From the NCBI GenBank assembly GCA_964016885.1, contig OZ024743.1, forward strand, positions 126,382,419-126,446,418: 64,000 nt of DNA. The letters are read 5' to 3'. This DNA comes from Eledone cirrhosa. Taxonomy: Eukaryota; Mollusca; Cephalopoda; Octopoda; Eledonidae. Each line of letters opens with the position of its first letter. Positions within the stretch are counted from its first letter, which is position 1. The notes beneath the pieces were generated by a model. The model saw nothing but the letters and a program-made list of their open reading frames with translations, had not been told where the DNA came from and made no database searches. This document shows, in pieces, positions 1 through 10,241 of the stretch. A program made the translations under genes and the position numbers.

Positions 1-320
1 TCTCTTTAGGTACTTTATCTAATTTATTCAACTTTAATTTATAGTCATCAACTATATTATAATTATCTGCACTGTGGTGACTATGTTTAAAAAAAAAACA
101 AAGATTATATCATCATCATCCTCAATTTTACATCAGTTGGAAATAACTTTCTTTGAGACTCTATTTTACAGTCAGATGCTGTTCATGTTTATATTTTAGT
201 AAGGTACTGATCTTTTCAGGCTGAATCACTGAACTACAAGACATATTGTAAATGCAAGACATAGACAAATATCACTCTTCGGAGTGCCAAATGCAAAGTA
301 ATCACGCACACACACATATG
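1..320. other. Unrecognised AT-rich sequence
   Basis: No reading frame, tRNA-like box or terminal repeat that I recognise. It ends in a short AC run and gives way to a (TA)n run at about 326-357. Confidence 0.5.
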
Positions 321-323
321 GGG

Positions 324-325
<2 letters not shown>

Positions 326-357
<32 letters not shown>
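326..357. repeat. (TA)n microsatellite
   Basis: Uninterrupted TA dinucleotides, about 16 units, directly after a short AC/ATG stretch. Confidence 0.9.
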
Positions 358-361
<4 letters not shown>

Positions 362-515
362 TAAAATAACAGATTAAAGTTTAAGCAAAGAATCGCTGCT
401 TTCACCCTTAACGGGATCTTCTGAAACTAACAAAGTCAATCTGTGAACGCAGAAGTGAATATTTCAAAAACGTTGCAACCAGAGGAAGACAGGAAGATGA
501 TACTTTGGTTCGTGG

Positions 516-790
516 AAACGTTCCCTGGCAAAGAACGGGAAAAAACGAATATAATATGTCATTATTTGGAACGGTGAAAAACAATTACACGCAAAGACAA
601 AACCACGTTTATGGTATAAAAGAAGTCGTAGACTAATATTCTATTAGGTGGTTCATAGAGATGTTCTCTGGCAATGAACAGAAAAAACGAAGATAATACG
701 TCATATGAGGAGCGGGGAGAACAATTGCACGCAAAGACAAAACCACGTAAATGGTATAACTGAAGTCGTAGACTAAAATTCTAACTAGGA
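516..790. repeat. Diverged tandem duplication, period about 140 bp
   Basis: Two consecutive units share a series of blocks in the same order: 'ttc(c/t)ctggcaa.gaac', 'gcaaagacaaaaccacgt', 'atggtata' and 'gaagtcgtagacta', spaced about 140-143 bp. The first unit covers roughly 516-655 and the second 656-790. No coding potential is visible. It may be the repeated end of an unknown element. Confidence 0.65.
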
Positions 791-996
791 AACCGAATGA
801 TTCTCAGCTTCAGAGTTAAGAATAAAGTAAATAAAATACAGAGGTAAAAGAAATTAAATAAATACAAACACGCATCCATATACGTACATACACAAGCGTA
901 CGCGAAAACACTCGCCATAGGTATACAAATACACGCACGTACACGAAAAAAAAAAAAAAAAAATGATATTACTATATATATATATACACACACACA

Positions 997-1327
997 CAGT
1001 GGAACCTCAGTTCACGAATGCTTCTCATCATGAACAAATCAGTTCATGAACAAGTTTTCTGAACATAACGTCTCGGTGCACGAACAGTGTCTTGAGTAAT
1101 GAACACACTAGCCAGAAACAATGGTTGGCAACAAGCTTGAAGTATCGGCGGGAAAGCATCACTTGCTGTGTAGTTAGTTTCTATGGTGATAACTATCTCG
1201 CTTTCACACACAGTCTCGCTCTTACTGTATTTCTCTCTCAACATTTCATATGGTTTCAGTTTATGAACATTTCGGGTGACGAATGACCTTCAGGAATGAA
1301 TTAAGTTCATGAAGTGAGGTTCCACTG
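997..1327. mobile_element. TA-type MITE (331 bp) with inverted ends
   Basis: The left end reads 'cagtggaacctcagttcac' and the right end is its near reverse complement ('gaagtgaggttccactg'). The right end is followed by TA. The left flank is now an AC run, so the expected TA duplication is not intact there. Short length, paired termini and absence of a transposase frame fit a non-autonomous Tc1/mariner/pogo-type element. The superfamily assignment is inferred from the CAGTGGAACCTC-type terminus. Confidence 0.7.
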
Positions 1328-1565
1328 TATATATTTATTTTTACTTTCTATTTTTCTATTTTCTATTTTTTACTTTTAACTTCCCTCCTTAACCCTCCCT
1401 TACTCCGCCTCAGAGTTTCTGTTCTCCTCCTATCTGAACTTTCCTGATGAAGAACTTCTGTCCGAAACATCAAAACCTCCTCCACTTCCACCAAGCGTGA
1501 ACCTAATATAACTATATAACTGTGTTTTGTTCGTTCATTTTCAACTACATATATATATATGTATA

Positions 1566-1716
1566 TCATCATCATTATCACCGTTTTACATCCATTCTTC
1601 CACGCTAGCATGAGTTGGGCGGGTTGTCCTGTTGAGGGCAGTGCCAGATCGGGTGACTTTGTCTTGCTCATATGGGAACTGATTTTGGCTTGATTTCTAC
1701 AGCTGAATACCCTTCC

Positions 1717-1720
<4 letters not shown>
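1566..1720 (-). mobile_element. LINE/SINE 3'-tail copy (RTE-like tail family)
   Basis: Read on the minus strand it starts with 'gttaggaagggtattcagc', continues through 'tagaaatcaagccaaaatca' and 'tgctagcgtggaagaatgg', and ends in a GAT-rich run. This is the 3' end seen in the LINE at 19.2-21.8 kb and in several other places in the window. Confidence 0.8.

Positions 1721-1790
<70 letters not shown>
1721..1790. repeat. (AC)n microsatellite
   Basis: About 35 AC units, then a short (AT)n run and a GT run. It sits at the 5' (upstream) side of the minus-strand tail copy at 1566-1720. Confidence 0.95.
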
Positions 1791-1800
<10 letters not shown>

Positions 1801-1935
1801 GTGTGTGTGTTGTGTGTATGCATATATTATAATGTTGTTGTAAAACATATGGTGGTATATGTTTTATATGTTTTAAACATCTGATACAGACATCTCTATG
1901 TATAGTAGATAATTATATGTATCAACATATATATC

Positions 1936-2003
<68 letters not shown>

Positions 2004-2146
2004 TATATATGTTGATACATACATATAATTATCTAATTCTACTATACATAGAGATGTCTGTATCAGATGTTTAAAACATATAAAACATATACCACCATAT
2101 GTTTTACAACAACATTATAATATATGCATACACACAACACACACAC
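1801..2146. repeat. Palindrome with about 145-bp arms and a (TA)n centre
   Basis: The segment 1801-1945 is repeated in inverted orientation at about 1990-2146: 'aatgttgttgtaaaac' at 1831-1846 pairs with 'gttttacaacaacatt' at 2101-2116. The arms differ by small indels (about 6 and 4 bp near the centre). The middle is a long TA run. It could fold as one long hairpin, either a foldback element or a cruciform-prone site. Confidence 0.9.
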
Positions 2147-2156
2147 AGCCATATCA

Positions 2157-2515
2157 TCCTCATCATCATTCAATGTCCATTTTCTTTGCTCACAAGGGTT
2201 AGAGAGGTTGTCACAAATGAAGTCACTACTTAATCAGATCTACTGACCACCCAGATGGGCCGGGAGACATATCTTGCTTACATACATTCCCGTACCTTAC
2301 AGAGTGTATTGGGTACATTTCATCATGTCACGAGCACTAAGGGAGGTTGTCATGCTTTAGGCACAACTGAAGACCCATTGTTTGGCAAGTTTTCTTTGGC
2401 CAGATGCTTTTCCTATCACCAACCATTTTATAGAGTGTACTGGGTGCATTTTATTGTAGCAGCAACACAATGGAGGTTGTTGTGCCCTTTACACAACTTA
2501 AGAGAATGGTGATGC
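2157..2515 (-). mobile_element. Old SINE/LINE-tail repeat, minus strand
   Basis: A CATCATCATT-type edge is followed by 'gtccattttctttgct', an 'agatgggccgg' block, a 'cttacatacattcc' block and 'tagagtgtactgggtgcatt'. The same ordered blocks occur at 4472-4690, 22735-22890 and 47483-47640. The element appears internally duplicated, because the 'agagtgtattgggt' block occurs twice. Confidence 0.6.
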
Positions 2516-2702
2516 ATTAAAAAATGAAACTACAATTAAAGTAGTCCACATAATAGATTGAGTAGTGATGGTACTTTATTTTATTGTAAAATTCATCATA
2601 CATATATATATATAGTCCAATCCATGCAAGCATGAAAAGATGGACATAAAATGTTAGGGAAAGCGGACGTTAAAATGACAATGATGATGATGATGATATA
2701 TA

Positions 2703-2885
2703 CACACACATGATGGGCTTCTTTACAGTTTCCAACTACCATATTCTCTCACAAGGCATTGGTCATCTTGAGGTTATTGTAGAAGACACTAGTTTCTAAC
2801 CCAAGGTGCCATGTAATGTGATAGAACCCAAAACCACATGCTTGTGAAGTGAACTTATTAACCACTCAACCATGCCAACGTGTAA
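2703..2885 (-). mobile_element. tRNA-derived SINE (family C), minus strand
   Basis: The minus strand gives a tRNA-like head ('catggttgagtggttaat' with 'gtgaagtgaac') and a body containing 'caatgccttgtgagagaat'. The same head and body occur at 11930-12095 and 22568-22735. Confidence 0.65.
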
Positions 2886-3397
2886 CACGAAAATAACCCT
2901 CACAATATAACTAACTAATAAATCACCAGAAAAAAACATTTTAAAAAATGTATCTCATATAGAGCCAGCAAGTTCCCTTCATATCAACTGCAGCTATGCA
3001 TTCTGGTATGTTGCCAAGTGCAACTTAACAAAATTTGGTGAATCATCCTACCCTTAACTTTGTCAGAAGCAATCTTGTTATGAAAATCAATACATTTGGT
3101 TTTCATTTTGCCTCTAAATCCACCAAAAATATATTCCCAGTAACACCCATATAAAATGTTTTTCTCTTATACATTCTATATATAATTTTTTTTTCTTTTG
3201 TAGCATTATGCACACACACACATGGTATGTGTCCAAGTCAAGCCAAATCCCATATTCTCTTTGCAGAAAAGATATCACATAGGTATTTGTTTATATTTGT
3301 TCAAAGATTTTCAGTGTAGACTAAAATAACATTATGTTTACCTTAATATACATTTATATTTATCCATACATGTCATTAATGTACTGAAATTAATAAT

Positions 3398-3629
3398 AAT
3401 AATGATGATTTCTACTATAGGCACAAGGCTAGCAATTTTTTTTTTTTGGGGGGGGAGGGGGTGATTAAAGCGACCACAATGCATTACTGGTGCTATATTT
3501 ATCAGATTTATCGGCCCCATAAGGATGAAAGGAAAAGCTAACCTCAGCGGGATTTGAACTCAGAACGTAAATGGCCGTAACTCTATGCTGTGCAGCATGG
3601 TGTCTGACTCTCTAGCGATACTGCCAATA
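3398..3629 (-). mobile_element. Octopus-type tRNA SINE (family A), minus strand
   Basis: Conserved blocks in order are 'ggcacaaggctagcaattt', a G-rich linker, 'gcattactggtgc', 'ccataaggatgaaagg', 'gggatttgaactcagaacg' (B box on the minus strand) and 'ctagcgatactgccaat' (A box region). The head abuts the 27-bp minisatellite. Confidence 0.85.
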
Positions 3630-4110
3630 TATATACATGATAGAAATCCACCAATATATATACATGATAGAAATCCACCAATATATATACATGATAGAAA
3701 TCCACCAATATATATACATGATAGAAATCCACCAATATATATACATGATAGAAATCCACCAATATATATACATGATAGAAATCCACCAATATATATACAT
3801 GATAGAAATCCACCAATATATATACATGATAGAAATCCACCAATATATATACATGATAGAAATCCACCAATATATATATACATGATAGAAATCCACCAAT
3901 ATATATATACATGATAGAAATCCACCAATATATATACATGATAGAAATCCACCAATATATATACATGATAGAAATCCACCAATATATATATACATGATAG
4001 AAATCCACCAATATATATATAGTTGATAGAAATCCACCAATATATATACATGATAGAAATCCACCAATATATATACATGATAGAAATCCACCAATATATA
4101 TACATGATAG
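3627..4110. repeat. 27-bp minisatellite, about 18 copies
   Basis: The unit is 'catgatagaaatccaccaa' plus TATATATA. Spacing between 'catgatag' occurrences is 27 bp, with a few 29-bp variants that carry an extra TA and one 'agttgatag' variant. Because 27 is nine codons, several frames stay open on both strands and give artificial repeat peptides (YIGGFLSCI and HDRNPPIYI units). I see no start context or other evidence of translation. The array begins exactly at the head of the SINE at 3398-3629. Confidence 0.95.
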
Positions 4111-4435
4111 AAAAAAATGTGATAGTATAAATATATTAAGTTTATCATAAAAATCTTAACCATAATATTATTATACCATCATCATCATGTCAAGTTTTCT
4201 TGGAATGTTGATAACTATACAATATATATATATCATCCAAACAACCACAATGAAACATGTATTTGATGGGTATATATACCCATTCGGTTTTAGTATTATT
4301 TTTAAATGGTCATAGTAATTTATATATAATTAGTACTCGTGTTCACAGCTCCATTCGAGATACTCTATATTTTCTAAGCAATTCAACGCATTCAACACTC
4401 CAATCTTTATTTACAAAATGTTATTATATGTGTGC

Positions 4436-4436
<1 letters not shown>

Positions 4437-4467
<31 letters not shown>
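4437..4467. repeat. (TG)n microsatellite
   Basis: Short GTGTGT run adjoining the tail-type repeat at 4472. Confidence 0.9.
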
Positions 4468-4471
<4 letters not shown>

Positions 4472-4690
4472 ATCTTCATCATCATTTACCATCCATTCTT
4501 CCATGGTTAGATGGGTTGTTACAGACCAATGCAGTACTTAATCACGACTACTCTCTTCCTAGATGGGTCAATAAACTATGTCTTGCTCAATATGTCCTTA
4601 TTTTAGTGGTATAGTTTCTATGGCTGGATGCCCTTTTAACATCAACTATTTTACAGAGTGTACTGGGTGCATATTATTGTGGCACTAACA
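4472..4690 (-). mobile_element. Old SINE/LINE-tail repeat, minus strand
   Basis: Same blocks as 2157-2515: 'catcatcattta' edge, 'ccatccattcttcca', 'cttgctcaatatgtcc', 'ggctggatgccctttt' and 'cagagtgtactgggtgca'. Diverged. Confidence 0.6.
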
Positions 4691-4744
4691 TGATATATAA
4701 ACACACACACACACAATGGATTCTCATGTCAAGAATAGGTTATG

Positions 4745-4870
4745 AATTTCCAGATGTTCAATGAACTGGATGGCCCACTTAATTAGCATGCCAAGTGGCT
4801 GAGTATTCCACAGACATATGTACCCACAATGTGACAAGGCTGTACATTTGAATTACAAGTACAATGCATT
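4745..4870 (+). mobile_element. SINE core repeat with conserved central motif
   Basis: Contains 'attagcatgccaagtggctg' followed by 'gtattccacagaca..tgtaccc' and 'gtgacaaggctg'. The same central motif is at 34300-34480. I recall this core from repeats of many marine molluscs, including cephalopod SINEs; that link is from memory. Confidence 0.6.
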
Positions 4871-5450
4871 CAATAAGTCTCTACCTCGATTTACTCAATT
4901 TTACTCACAAAGCTTGGCTAGCCTTCATTGGAGTCTACTCTATTACACACATTCTGGCCAGGTCACAAGTTTGAGTATACCTTCCTCCCCCAACCCTCAT
5001 ACCTATGTTTATTGCCTTTCCTCTTCTGACAAAGCCATGTTTTGTTTTGTTTATTCTTGTTTTTATTAATAGGTGTAGACATGCATCCGTGGGGTTTAAG
5101 CCTCCATGTGTTGTGAGTGGATTTGGTAGATGGAAACTGTACAAAGAAGCTCGTCATTAAAATGCATTAAAAAGAGTTGAAAAAGAACTCTCCAGTCGTG
5201 TCAAAAACATGACAACTTCACTAGTGTTGGTACCACAAAAAACAGTATTCTCTGTAAAGTACAAGAATGTATGTCAATGAGATGCAGCCAGCCCCTATCC
5301 TGTCTCAGAGGTCAGTAGCTCTGGCTAAGTATCAACTGGGTGTCTGTGATGACCTGTTAGTAGGGAAAATGGACATCAGATGGACATCAAATGATAATAT
5401 TGATGATAACAAGAGGGAACCATTTCAGACCATGTATTTGTAAGTATACA

Positions 5451-5636
5451 ATAATTGTTTCTACTTTTGGCACAAGGCCATCAATTACCCAGTACATTAC
5501 TGGTACTTTATTTTATCGACCCCGTAAGGATGAAAGGCAAAGTTAACCTCGGCGGGATTTGAACTCAGACTGTAAAGGGACGTAACTATGCCGGAAAACA
5601 TGGCGTCCAACCCTCTACCAATACTGCCAATCCACC
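5451..5636 (-). mobile_element. Octopus-type tRNA SINE (family A), full length
   Basis: Runs from the 'aattgtttctacttttggc' tail edge through 'attactggtactttatttta' and 'gggatttgaactcag' to 'accaatactgccaatccacc'. About 186 bp, the short subtype without the G-rich linker. Confidence 0.9.
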
Positions 5637-5639
5637 TCT

Positions 5640-5770
5640 TGATTTCTAATTTAGGCACAAGGCCAACAATCGATTTTACTACTTGACTAATATTTTATTT
5701 TATCAATAATGGCAGGATGAAAGTCAAAGTTGACCTTGACAGGATTTGAACTCAGAACATAAAGCACTAA
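5640..5770 (-). mobile_element. Family A SINE, partial
   Basis: 'tttaggcacaaggccaac', 'tattttattttatcaat' and 'aggatttgaactcagaac' are present; the head is missing. It lies directly after another family A SINE in the same orientation. Confidence 0.75.
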
Positions 5771-6150
5771 AACAAATACCTTAAAGCATTTTATCTGACA
5801 CCCTAATACTTCTTCGTGAAGTTATTACTGAAAACAATAACTAATACTGACAAATTAAAGCATTAATAATACCAAAAAACTATTACTGGGTGTACTGACT
5901 TATAGATATAATTAAGCTGCAATAATTCTGAAACACTAACATGACTAATGTATACTAATACGGTGAACTAATTAATACTGTGAACTAATTAAAAAAGATG
6001 TATGGTCTCGACTTTATAATAAGATCGTTTAAATAATTTCTAATTACAAGCTCCTGGTTTTCTAATTGCTATTATTTGCCTAAGCAAGAAGAGTCAATAT
6101 TATTCAATATATTTACGACTAACAAATTTGCACCATTAATCAAATGGAAA
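5771..6150. other. Unrecognised AT-rich sequence
   Basis: Contains a loose repetition of 'actaatactg/gaactaattaa' phrases at about 5835-5995 but no frame or element I recognise. Confidence 0.4.
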
Positions 6151-6153
6151 TGC

Positions 6154-6164
6154 TGAAAGTGACA

Positions 6165-6206
<42 letters not shown>

Positions 6207-6290
6207 ATGATGATGATGATGGTGATGGTGGTGGTGATGATGGTGATGATGATGGTGATGGTGGTGGTGACTACTGCTGCTGCCACCACC
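6154..6290. repeat. (GAT)n/(GGT)n trinucleotide array
   Basis: ATGATG and GGTGGT units alternating, then 'ctactgctgctgccacc'. On the minus strand this is the ATC-rich 3' tail of the repeat at 6291-6520. Confidence 0.9.
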
Positions 6291-6520
6291 ACCACCAACA
6301 TTTGAGACTGGATGGGTTGAAGAACCTCACCATACTCATATTTTTGGCATGGTTTCTACAATTGGATGTCTTTTCTAATGCCAACCATGATACAGAAAGT
6401 TTCATTACAGTTTCCATCTACCAGGTTCACCCATAATGCATTAATCAGCCCTAGGCTACAGTGGAAGACAGGCGCCCAAGATGCCACACAGTTATGTCTT
6501 CACCTACAGTTTGTTTTTAA
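6291..6520 (-). mobile_element. SINE remnant, minus strand
   Basis: 'ggatgggttgaagaacctc', 'ggtttctacaattggatg' and 'cagtttccatctacc..ttcaccc' are the same body pieces as in the family C and tail-type repeats. The tRNA-like head is badly decayed. Confidence 0.5.
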
Positions 6521-6693
6521 ATATTGATTAAGCAAGGAAATATTAGAAGAAAAAAAAGGTAATTCCAAAGTTTGTGTAAAACACACAAACATGGCATTGT
6601 CTGCTTTGAATTTCAAATACAGTGTTTTTATCTAATTAAATAGAATTAGAAACAAAAAAGAGCCTCCAAATCTTTCTTCTTTCAAATGTATCT

Positions 6694-6772
6694 TCTACTG
6701 TCACTGGCAGCAGTGGTGGTGGTAGCAGTGCTGCCGCAACTGCCACTACCACCACCACCACCACCACCAAGT
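6694..6772. repeat. Interrupted (GTG/CAC) trinucleotide repeats
   Basis: 'agcagtggtggtggtagcag' and a run of CCACCACCA; a second (CCA)n run lies at about 7080-7095. Confidence 0.8.
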
Positions 6773-6810
6773 ATAATCTCATGTCTGCTAGATCAAGATT
6801 GATATGCATT

Positions 6811-6811
<1 letters not shown>

Positions 6812-6846
<35 letters not shown>

Positions 6847-6850
6847 CAAC
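6812..6850. repeat. (CAA)n microsatellite
   Basis: About 12 consecutive ACAACAACA units, followed immediately by a dispersed repeat. Confidence 0.9.
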
Positions 6851-6866
6851 AAGCATCTTAAGGCCA

Positions 6867-7045
6867 TTTCCTGGTTAGAGCAGGAGTTTGCTTTGCATGT
6901 CCCATGATAGACCTCATACTCATCATGGAGTCCTTTCTGAAGCAATATTTTACAGCTGGATACCTTCCCTGGTACAAATCCTTTAAGTTGCTTCCTATGG
7001 TATGCAGGAATATACTATATTTATTCTAAACCAGATACATATGAA
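6867..7045. repeat. Dispersed repeat, pair with 9320-9475
   Basis: 'gacctcatactcatcatgg', 'gtccttt..gaagcaat.tttta' and 'tattctaaaccagatacata' occur in the same order and spacing here and at 9320-9475. Family unknown. Confidence 0.7.
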
Positions 7046-7049
7046 CAAC

Positions 7050-7730
7050 ATTACCAAACCTCTCACCATTACTGAGATCACCACCACCACCAACAACTCT
7101 TCTAAATCTCAAGTTGTATTGCCATTTAACCCTCCTGATACCAACCTACTCAAAATGCCTCCAGTTCTATGAAACAAACCTATCCATCTTATTTAAATTA
7201 AAACTTTCAAACATAATTTGACATAAGAAACATTTGTTAAATTATGTTACAAATACCATTTTAATAATTATATAATTAATAATTTTAGTAAATTCTCCAA
7301 ATACTTCATTAATTAATTCAGACAGCATATTTCATCAGAAATATGGTCACGGATGGATAAATAATGTTACTATATTTTCTATCCAAAATGCTAACCATAT
7401 GTCATTTCTTGCAGATTAAGTGGCATATAGTGGCTTCTTTGTTGGTTTAAATTAGTAAATGTACAATAGGTAGGTGGATGAGATATTAGAATGGCAGCTA
7501 AGGAGTAATAAGTTCAAACTCCCTGCAGGTTTTTTGTGAAGGTACATCAGATATTTGAAGCTAAACAAACTGCTAAAACAAAAGACCGTGATTTTTTTCT
7601 ATTTTACTGTTCAATCACGGAAGGAGGAATAGTGCCAATGACACTTTTCAGGGCCTTTGGGAGAGAAAGAGGTAGAAAGGTGTCTTCAACTAGAGACCTT
7701 GTGTGAATGTTTGCAACAGAGTGGATTCTG
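7050..7730. other. Unrecognised AT-rich sequence
   Basis: No clear frame, box or terminal repeat seen. Confidence 0.4.
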
Positions 7731-7745
7731 TTAACCCTTTTACAT

Positions 7746-7927
7746 TTAACCCTTTAGCCTTCACATTACTCTATATATACTATTGTATTTCACAGTAAAG
7801 GATTTATCTCACATAATATTGAATCATACCTTAACATTAGTATCAGTAGCTAGTTATGGTCAGTTTGAACAGAAAGAGGTGTGAGAACTCTGGCCGGATA
7901 TTGCCGGTTTAAATGCTAAAGGGTTAA
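7746..7927 (-). mobile_element. TTAA-flanked MITE (piggyBac-like), inverted copy
   Basis: Starts 'ttaaccctttagcc' and ends 'atgctaaagggttaa', so termini are inverted and flanked by TTAA. The internal sequence ('tctcacataatattgaatc', 'cagtttgaacagaaagagg') is the reverse complement of the copies at 11179 and 21951. TTAA targeting is typical of piggyBac-type transposons; the assignment is inferred from the ends alone. Confidence 0.75.
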
Positions 7928-8094
7928 AGCAGCTGTATCCGGCTAGAATTCTTTCACGTCTTTCTGTTCAAACCAACCATAACTGGCCACTAGTACTGAT
8001 GTTAAGGTATTGTTCTCAAAATGAATAATATCAAAATCTCATAGATTCGATATTATGTGAGATAAGGCCTTTACCATGAAAATGAAAGGGTTAA
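7928..8094 (+). mobile_element. TTAA MITE, second copy back to back
   Basis: Same family in the opposite orientation: 'tatccggctagaattc', 'ctgatgttaaggtattgttc' and 'agattcgatattatgtgag', ending 'gaaagggttaa'. Its left terminus is truncated where it meets the preceding copy. Confidence 0.7.
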
Positions 8095-8194
8095 AGGCAC
8101 CCAAAGGCCCGGTGGTGGTGCTAAACTAGTCTAAGTAGATCATAGTGAGTTTTTAATACAGAATGCAAAAAAACTGGAAATACTACAAGCCATC

Positions 8195-8345
8195 TTGTCT
8201 GATGCTTTAATAATTCTGTTAATTCATTACCCTAGATTGGAACTTTATTTTATTGACCCCATAAGAATGGAAGGTAAAGTGACCTTAGTGGGATTTGAAC
8301 ACAGAGAGCCAGAAAAAAAAACACAAGATATATTGCCCTATATTA
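8195..8345 (-). mobile_element. Family A SINE, decayed
   Basis: 'actttattttattgacccc', 'ataagaatggaaggtaaag' and 'gtgggatttgaacacag' are recognisable; both ends are lost. Confidence 0.65.
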
Positions 8346-9319
8346 TAACAACATTGCTAATTCACTGCTTTGTGTATATGTGCATTTGGTGGGTGGTGGG
8401 GACGTTGCATTGAGAGTTTCCAATAGTGTGAGCATTGTGCCATGTAAAGTGAATCAAAAGGCAGGAAATTTGAAAGATTTCCCATTTTAATAACATAAGT
8501 GAAAATTAAAATAGCCATGTCATATATCATGTGCCAATAAAGGAGCCTCAATGCAGTCTCTCTAAATGTTAGAAATAACACCCAAATCTCCTTCAAATGG
8601 CACCCTACCATCTTATGGTAGACTTAACCTGTGACCCATTAAACACTGTTATCTGTACATTGAGCATCTTTTGCAAGCATTGATGTCAGGTCTTCAGTCA
8701 GAAGTCAATTTCCTCCCCTCCACCAGTCATGGGCACTGACCTTCTCTCCCTGACTAAACAATAAAAATGTTAAAATTTAAAAGGGGTTTCAGTGTGAGAA
8801 TGACTTCTGCCCTACTTCTCATCTGATTAGAGACCCCCAAAAGAGTAATTATAAAAGAAAAAAAGAAAGAAAGAGAAAAAACATCAGATAATGCAAACCT
8901 AGATACACTGTTTGAATAAAAAGTTAGATGGCTATGGCTGGAATGCCTTGATCATAAGTCTGCTTGATCAGAGCTGACCTGAAGGCAAAATACATTATGT
9001 ATGAACACTAAATGAAAGCTATGACATTGAAAGGTTGATGATAATCATTAGAATATAAGTACCATATGTACACATGTATAAGGTGCTGCTTTCTCCATGA
9101 AAGCATGTGAAAAACCAGTATTTGACTTATCTAGATGGGGAGGGTGAGAAAGACAGAGTGAGAAAGACAGAGCCGATGACAGTGGGAGTTCGGCTCCTCT
9201 GTTGTTCAGACCTGGTGTACATGTGTGTGTATTTTTACACTATCGACCCTAATTTACTGTATTTTAAGTACAGTACATTATAGATAGGGACGTTTTAGAA
9301 CCAATTTCCCCACTAAAAC
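8346..9319. other. Mostly unrecognised; short dispersed repeat near 8925-8995
   Basis: The piece 'gatggctatggctggaatgcc' with 'cttgatcagagctgacctga' also appears at 23555-23620 and 24235-24300, so it is a dispersed repeat body. The rest shows nothing recognisable. Confidence 0.45.
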
Positions 9320-9475
9320 AGGGATTAGTCTTGCAGGCTCAATGAAAGACTTCATACTCATCATGGGGTCCTTCTTGAGGCAATGTTTTATGGCATCAAC
9401 CCTTGTAGTCACCTCTTATGACATGCAGAGATACAGTTGTACCTATTCTAAACCAGATACATATAGCAGATATGG
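9320..9475. repeat. Dispersed repeat, pair with 6867-7045
   Basis: Shares 'gacttcatactcatcatggg', 'tccttcttgaggcaatg' and 'tattctaaaccagatacata' with the earlier copy. Confidence 0.7.
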
Positions 9476-9757
9476 TACATTGTAGATGTATGAAAAGGAA
9501 GGTTTAACTTATACAGATATATAAAATATATATTCTAGATAATATAATTTTTTTATTTGGTAAATAAGATTGTTTTATGTTTTAACTTGATCAGACAGTA
9601 ATATGTTTAAATACATTACAGAATATGTAACTTGGTTCTTCACCTACTATGTACTACTTTCATTGATTGTGAGCTCAAATCCATTGCAAGTATTGTTCTC
9701 TTGTACATTCCATACTAGAACATACAAGGGAACTAGAAGGAAGGCATCTGTGGTTTC

Positions 9758-9905
9758 ATATACACATACACATGCACACTCACATATATATATGTTCACA
9801 CACACTTACATACACACACATTCACAAACAAACACACACATATTCACATACACGTATTCACTCACATATATACACAGATACACTCACATGCATGCACACT
9901 GTAAA
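9758..9905. repeat. ACACAT-rich imperfect microsatellite
   Basis: Irregular mixture of CACACA, TACACA and CACATA units. The open frame across it (9603-9938) is His/Thr/Tyr-rich low-complexity sequence and not a credible gene. Confidence 0.85.
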
Positions 9906-10040
9906 ATGGTTGGTGTTAGGAATGAAAGAGTGAGATGAGGGTCCCTTGACTAGTCAAAGACAACAGTAACTTCAAATAAGAATTGACTTGAACCTCAAAG
10001 AGCCATCTAACCCATGATAGTATGGAAAACAGAAATAAAA

Positions 10041-10241
10041 TAAGGATTTCTACTATAGGCACAAGGCCAGCAATTTTGGGGGAGGAGGAAAGTTGCTTAA
10101 ATCGACCCCAGTGCATTACAGGTACTTTATTTTGTCGACCCCGTAAGGATGAAAAGTAAAGCTAACCTCAATGGGATTTGGACTCAGAACGTAAAGCGCC
10201 ATAACTCTATGCCACTAAGCATGTTGTCCGACGCTCTACCA
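10041..10241 (-). mobile_element. Family A SINE, near full length
   Basis: 'tttctactataggcacaagg', a G-rich linker with 'ttaaatcgaccccagtgc', 'tattttgtcgaccccgtaa', 'tgggatttggactcagaac' and 'ttgtccgacgctctacc'. This is the longer subtype, with the 'taaatcgaccc' linker. Confidence 0.9.

Noticed and set aside
1363..1848. 161-codon minus-strand frame
   Set aside because: Half of it is a (GT)n-derived Cys/Val run; the rest crosses a repeat boundary and has no recognisable domain.
3627..4110. CRISPR-like array
   Set aside because: Units are contiguous with no unique spacers, and the context is clearly eukaryotic.
3560..4163. Open frames of up to 183 codons on both strands across 3.6-4.1 kb
   Set aside because: They arise from the 27-bp repeat unit (nine codons), are open in several frames at once, and have no unique sequence.
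6154..6290. Glycine/aspartate-rich coding repeat
   Set aside because: GAT and GGT units match the 3' tails of the tail-type repeats in the window; frames do not extend beyond the array.
9603..9938. 111-codon plus-strand frame
   Set aside because: C-terminal two thirds are ACACAT microsatellite; the N-terminal third has no motif.
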